DNA of 64,000 nucleotides from Planctomycetota bacterium. GTDB lineage: Bacteria > Planctomycetota > Planctomycetia > Pirellulales > Pirellulaceae. The stretch's first letter is position 1. The number at the start of each line of letters is the position of its first letter. The translations under genes and the position numbers were made by a program. Below are positions 60,123 to 64,000 of this stretch, piece by piece. Location: positions 1 to 64,000 of the forward strand of contig VGZC01000010.1 in the NCBI GenBank assembly GCA_016872725.1, given 5' to 3'. The notes under the pieces are model-generated. The model was not told the origin of the DNA and did no database searches. It worked only from the letters and a program-made list of their open reading frames with translations.

Positions 60123-63100
60123 GCGCACCGTCCGCGACGGCCCGGCAACGGGCGATGTATAGATCGGCCTCGTGGTCGGACACCTGGAATGGGATGGCGG
60201 GTACGCCGTCGATCGGGCCCGTGAGGATCGCCTCGGCAAGCGTTTCGCCGCGGATATAGGCTTCGTTATCTTCCAAGGCGAGCCGCAATTCGGGCGATTG
60301 GGTGACGATTCCCAGTCGAATTCGGTCGTTGTAGGCGCAGTTCATTTCTTTGCGCTGGTCGTTGACGAACCGCACAAGGTCGCGCGAGAAACCTTCCCGA
60401 GTGAGTTCGGGCGTGAGTTCCGTGTTCAGCACGACGACGCAGCCCAGTTCGGGATCGGAGGCGGCCGCCCATCCGGCTCGGCCGCGGAGCGTGACCTGGA
60501 GGTCGTCCGAATCGAGCGTGACGGGGCCGTCGGGCAGGTCGATGCGGACGGCCTGGGCGGCGCGGAGTTCGGCGAGCAGTCGAGCGCCGTCGGCCGACGC
60601 GATGGCCGCCTTGAGCGCGGGCATTTTCGAGCCGACGCGCGGGCCGAGCCGCTTGAAGTTGGGCTGGACGAGGTATTCGATCGATCGGGTATCGCTCGCG
60701 TACTCGATCCGCTTCACATTGAGCTCCTCGCGCAGGATCGCGTCGTGCGATTCGAGCCACGCCTGGTGCCGCCGGTCCGAAAGCACGACCTCGACGCGCG
60801 ACAGGGGCTGGCGCACCTTGAGCTTCGCTTCCATGCGGGCGTTGCGCCCCAGCGACGCCAGCCCGCGCAGCAGACCCATGCGTTCGGAATGCGCCGCGTC
60901 CACCGACGATCGATCGGCATCGGGGTAATCGCACAGGTGGACACTCTCGGGAACCCGTTCGCCCCAAGGGCTCGTGAGATTGCGCCATAGCGTTTCGGCG
61001 AGGAACGGGACGAAGGGCGCGACGAGTTTCGCGAGCGTGACAAGGCACTCGAACAGCGTCCAGTACGCGTCCACTTTCTCCGCGTCCGACTTGTCCTCGC
61101 TCCAGAATCGTCCCCGGCTGCGGCGCACATACCAGTTGCTCAGCCCGTCCACGAACGCATTCAGCCGGCGGCAGGCGAGAAAACTGTCGTACGCGTCCAT
61201 CCGCTCGACCACCTCGGCGATCGTCGCATGCAACTCACCGAGGATCCACCGATCGAGCTCCCCGCGCTCGAGAGGCGGCCTGTATCCGCGCCCCCGCGCG
61301 AGGTCCTTGGCCGCCAGTTCGCCCGGCGCTTCGGACAGGCGTTCCGCCGGATCGAAGCCGTCGAGATTCGCGTAGATCACAAAAAAACTGTAGACGTTCC
61401 ATAGCCGCAGCAGGAACTCGGGGATGCTCTCGCGGATCGCCTGTTCCTTGTAGCGGATCGACGTCCACGGCGCCTGGTTCGCGAAGAAATACCATCGCAG
61501 CGCGTCGGCCCCGTACCGATCGAAGATCTCGTGCGGCTCGCGGTAGTTCCGCTTGCTCTTCGACATCTTGTCGCCGTCCTCGCCAAGCATCAGGCCGAGC
61601 ACGATGCAGTTGCGGAACGGGTGCGGGAACGGTCGCCGGTCGGGCGAATCGGGAGACGCGTCCAATGCCCGGTTCCCGTCCGATCCGTTGGCGACGCCGT
61701 CATCGACGCCGTCATCGACACCGTCATCGGGGCCGTCATCAAAAAGGAGCGTGCTGATGGCGAGCAGGCTGTAGAACCAACCTCGCGTCTGGTCGAGCGC
61801 CTCGCTGATGAAGTCGGCCGGATGCTGTTGGGCGAACGCGTCGCGACCTTGGCGCGGATATCCCCACTGCGCGAACGGCATCGCGCCCGAATCGTACCAG
61901 CAGTCGATCACATCGGGCACTCGGCGCATGCGCGCGCCCGGCGCGTGCGGCGAATCGTACGTCAGCGCGTCGATGTACGGCTTGTGCACACGCAGGTCGT
62001 CGGGCATGTCGGGGAATTGCCGTTTGGCCGATTCCCACACGTCGAGCCCTTCGAGACCCTTCTTGTCGAGCAGTTCCGCGTAGTCCGCCACCGCCTCGCG
62101 CTGTCCGGTCGCCTCGCACACCCAAATCGGGAGGGGCGTTCCCCAGTACCGTTCGCGCGAGAGGGCCCAATCGACGTTGGACTCCAAGAAATTCCCAAAA
62201 CGTCCGTCCCGGATATGTTCCGGGAACCAGCCGATGCGCGCGTTGTTTTCGAGCATGCGGTCGCGGAACGCCGTCGTACGGATGAACCAGCTCCGGCGAG
62301 GATACTGGATCAGCGGATCTTCCTCGGCGCGCCAGCAGAACGGGTATTTATGGACGTACTGCTCGGCATGGAAAAGCCGGCCGCTCCGCCTGAGCTCGCG
62401 GACGATGTCGCGGTCGGCCTCCTTGACCCAACGTCCTTCGAACGCGGGCGCCTCGGCCGTGAATCGCCCGTCGGGCCCCACGCAGCAGATCAGTTGGGGA
62501 CCTTCGCCGTCCACAAACCGGGCCTGCTCGGAAACCAGCACATCGTAATCGACTTCGCCGAATGCGGGCGCTTGATGGACGATACCCGTGCCCGTCTCGG
62601 TCGTCACGAACGGGGCCGACACGACGCGCCATGCCACCTTTTGCCGACCGCCGGCGACGAGTCGGCCGTCGCGTTCTCCGAGCGCCGCATAATACTCGGG
62701 AAACGGGGGCGCGTAGCGACGTCCGATCAGTTGATCGCCGCGGCACCGATCGACGATCGGCAATTCCCGCTTGACCTTGGCGGCGAGCGTTTCGACAAGC
62801 CCTTCGGCGACGATCGCCCGGCCGCCCGTTTCGTCGTCGCGCACCGTCGCGTACGTCAGGTCGGGACGCACGGCCGCGAATTGGTTGCTCGGAAGGGTCC
62901 ACGGAGTCGTCGTCCAGACGAGAAGGCACGTCGTCGGATCATCGACGAGCGGCAGACGGACCACCACGCTCGGATCGGCCACCTCGCGATAGCCCTGGTC
63001 CACTTCCCCACTGCTCAGCGCCGTCCCGCCCTGCGCCCACCACCAGACGATCTTATGCCCCTGATAGAGCAGACCTCGATCGTGCAGATTCTTGAGCGAC

Positions 63101-63582
63101 CACCAGACGCTTTCAACGTAGGACTGGTGGTACGTGACATACGCCTCATCCAGATGGATCCAAAACCCAAGCCGTTCGGTCAGCCGTTCCCAGTGCTTCA
63201 TGTAGCGCCAGACACTCTGCTGGCACTTGTGAATGAACGGCTCGACGCCGAACGCTTCGATCTCCTCCTTGGAATGGATGCCGAGCTCCTTGCAGACCTC
63301 GACCTCCACGGGCAGTCCGTGCGTGTCCCACCCGGCCTTGCGTTCGCAGAGGAATCCCCGCATGGTCCGGTATCGGGGGAAGAGGTCCTTGATCGCGCGC
63401 GTCAGGCAATGGCCCGGATGGGGCATGCCGTTCGCCGTGGGAGGCCCCTCATAGAAGACGAATCGCGGCGCGCCGGCTCGGCGGGCCAACGATTGCTCGT
63501 AGATCCGCCGATGCTTCCAAAACGCCAGCATCTCCTCTTCGAGCTTGGGGAATTGCGGGCCGGCGGGTACGGGACCGAACAT
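60112..63582 (-). CDS. ileS: Isoleucyl-tRNA synthetase (IleS2-type)
   Basis: Class I aminoacyl-tRNA synthetase of 1156 residues. The HIGH signature is PHPGH (in [16 protein letters not shown]), the editing domain follows, and KMSKS lies in [14 protein letters not shown] near residue 680. The length and the long C-terminal region place it with the eukaryote-like IleS2 type, whose members are often mupirocin-resistant. A low-complexity acidic insertion ([16 protein letters not shown]) precedes the KMSKS region by about 45 residues. It starts at 63582 and is followed by overlapping purN. Confidence 0.96.
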   Translation of the reverse strand: MFGPVPAGPQFPKLEEEMLAFWKHRRIYEQSLARRAGAPRFVFYEGPPTANGMPHPGHCLTRAIKDLFPRYRTMRGFLCERKAGWDTHGLPVEVEVCKELGIHSKEEIEAFGVEPFIHKCQQSVWRYMKHWERLTERLGFWIHLDEAYVTYHQSYVESVWWSLKNLHDRGLLYQGHKIVWWWAQGGTALSSGEVDQGYREVADPSVVVRLPLVDDPTTCLLVWTTTPWTLPSNQFAAVRPDLTYATVRDDETGGRAIVAEGLVETLAAKVKRELPIVDRCRGDQLIGRRYAPPFPEYYAALGERDGRLVAGGRQKVAWRVVSAPFVTTETGTGIVHQAPAFGEVDYDVLVSEQARFVDGEGPQLICCVGPDGRFTAEAPAFEGRWVKEADRDIVRELRRSGRLFHAEQYVHKYPFCWRAEEDPLIQYPRRSWFIRTTAFRDRMLENNARIGWFPEHIRDGRFGNFLESNVDWALSRERYWGTPLPIWVCEATGQREAVADYAELLDKKGLEGLDVWESAKRQFPDMPDDLRVHKPYIDALTYDSPHAPGARMRRVPDVIDCWYDSGAMPFAQWGYPRQGRDAFAQQHPADFISEALDQTRGWFYSLLAISTLLFDDGPDDGVDDGVDDGVANGSDGNRALDASPDSPDRRPFPHPFRNCIVLGLMLGEDGDKMSKSKRNYREPHEIFDRYGADALRWYFFANQAPWTSIRYKEQAIRESIPEFLLRLWNVYSFFVIYANLDGFDPAERLSEAPGELAAKDLARGRGYRPPLERGELDRWILGELHATIAEVVERMDAYDSFLACRRLNAFVDGLSNWYVRRSRGRFWSEDKSDAEKVDAYWTLFECLVTLAKLVAPFVPFLAETLWRNLTSPWGERVPESVHLCDYPDADRSSVDAAHSERMGLLRGLASLGRNARMEAKLKVRQPLSRVEVVLSDRRHQAWLESHDAILREELNVKRIEYASDTRSIEYLVQPNFKRLGPRVGSKMPALKAAIASADGARLLAELRAAQAVRIDLPDGPVTLDSDDLQVTLRGRAGWAAASDPELGCVVVLNTELTPELTREGFSRDLVRFVNDQRKEMNCAYNDRIRLGIVTQSPELRLALEDNEAYIRGETLAEAILTGPIDGVPAIPFQVSDHEADLYIARCRAVADGAHGG
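61693..61740. repeat. 12-bp in-frame tandem repeat within ileS
   Basis: Four copies of a gacgccgtcatc-type unit (61693-61704, 61705-61716, 61717-61728, 61729-61740; the last two diverged by one or two bases) encode the repeated Asp-Asp-Gly-(Pro/Val) run. The insertion is in frame and probably forms a solvent loop. Confidence 0.85.
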
Positions 63583-63625
63583 GGTGCCATCCTGACTCTA
63601 CGGTCAGCAAGATCATCGCGCGCGA

Positions 63626-64000
63626 TCATTCCTCGCCGACGTCTTCGTCTTCGTCGTCGGCGTCATCCGATGCTCCAAATGCCTCGTCCGGATCCGCGAA
63701 CGCGTCCTCGTCGTCGAACTCGTCCTCGAACTCGTCGTCATCCTCACCCACGAGCGATTCGTCGAGATCGGGTTCGTCGAGTTCCTCGTATTCGCCGTCG
63801 AGCTCTTCCTCGAAGTCGTCGTCGAACTCGTCGTCAAAATCGTCCTCGTCGAATGAATCGAGATCCTCGTCACCGGGTTCCAAGGTCGCCCGCGGACGGA
63901 CATCGAGCCGCTCGAACAGGTCGACCCCAGGCTCGTCCACGGGTTCGATCGACTCGATTTCGTGATCGTCGAGGACAGAGCCGACGGAGTCAGGAAGTGG
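63626..64000 (-). CDS. Very acidic protein, 5' end outside the window
   Basis: C-terminal part of a protein whose start lies beyond the window edge: the frame is open from 63626 to 64000 (an in-frame GTG at 63940 is possible but not required). The last 80 residues are dominated by Asp and Glu with a few Phe (SFDEDDFDDEFDDDFEEEL). Such tails occur on RNA- or DNA-binding proteins and as disordered chaperone-like segments. It ends 43 bases before ileS on the same strand and may be co-transcribed with it. No function assigned. Confidence 0.6.
   Translation of the reverse strand, partial: PLPDSVGSVLDDHEIESIEPVDEPGVDLFERLDVRPRATLEPGDEDLDSFDEDDFDDEFDDDFEEELDGEYEELDEPDLDESLVGEDDDEFEDEFDDEDAFADPDEAFGASDDADDEDEDVGEE

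Overview
The window is high-GC, gene-dense bacterial DNA and most likely chromosomal sequence from a member of the Planctomycetota. The taxonomic hints are marker families rather than rRNA, which is absent. They are a type IV pilin-like DUF1559 protein, a DUF1207 beta-barrel protein, DUF447 and DUF6513/dihydropteroate-synthase genes of the tetrahydromethanopterin (H4MPT) C1 set, a long IleS2-type isoleucyl-tRNA synthetase, and a compact bacterial microcompartment (BMC) locus of the Planctomycetes/Verrucomicrobia (PV) type. I see no tRNA, rRNA, CRISPR array, IS element or prophage.

Layout. 0-6 kb: a PlsC-like acyltransferase, a porin, a VTT/DedA-like membrane protein and a decayed GH63 glucosidase pseudogene. 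6-14 kb: two small membrane proteins, an ArsS-like radical SAM protein, a HAAS-type membrane protein with a decayed PadR regulator beside it, a DUF1207 protein, L-2-hydroxyglutarate oxidase and a Ser/Thr kinase. 14-19.3 kb: a sugar ABC importer (binding lipoprotein, permease, double ATPase) translationally coupled to a cation/proton antiporter, ending in REP-like hairpin repeats. 19.4-28.5 kb: a membrane-anchored MutS-like ATPase, a nucleotidyltransferase, a coupled NrtR-like/SPFH/NAD-kinase-like cassette, a secreted sugar isomerase-like protein, HflX and an SDR. 28.6-36.8 kb: a wHTH-AAA ATPase, then a tightly overlapping minus-strand operon (SDR, DUF6513-DHPS, PabB, PabA, DUF447, tiny ORF) that looks like H4MPT/p-aminobenzoate biosynthesis, and a lone FabD-like acyltransferase.

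36.8-50.2 kb: a compact minus-strand run (lipoprotein, DUF1559 pilin-like, Cys-rich-TusA protein, DsrE, TusA-MetE fusion) that may be an undescribed sulfur/methyl-transfer system. It is followed by a PQQ-like propeller, an alpha/beta hydrolase, a phosphoglycolate-phosphatase-like HAD, a NamZ-like DUF1343 protein, a large polytopic membrane protein and a nucleotidyltransferase-HD protein.

50.2-59.4 kb: a 12-gene BMC operon on the minus strand, from a DeoR regulator to a malate/lactate dehydrogenase. It encodes two hexameric and three pentameric shell proteins, class II aldolase, acylating aldehyde dehydrogenase, PduL, acetate kinase and an unknown cargo-like protein. The aldolase would release lactaldehyde from L-fuculose- or L-rhamnulose-phosphate. 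The dehydrogenase and PduL would turn it into lactoyl-CoA and lactoyl-phosphate, and the kinase would recover ATP. Four proteins carry short amphipathic helices that look like encapsulation peptides. 59.5-64 kb: PurN, IleRS and a very acidic protein that runs off the window.
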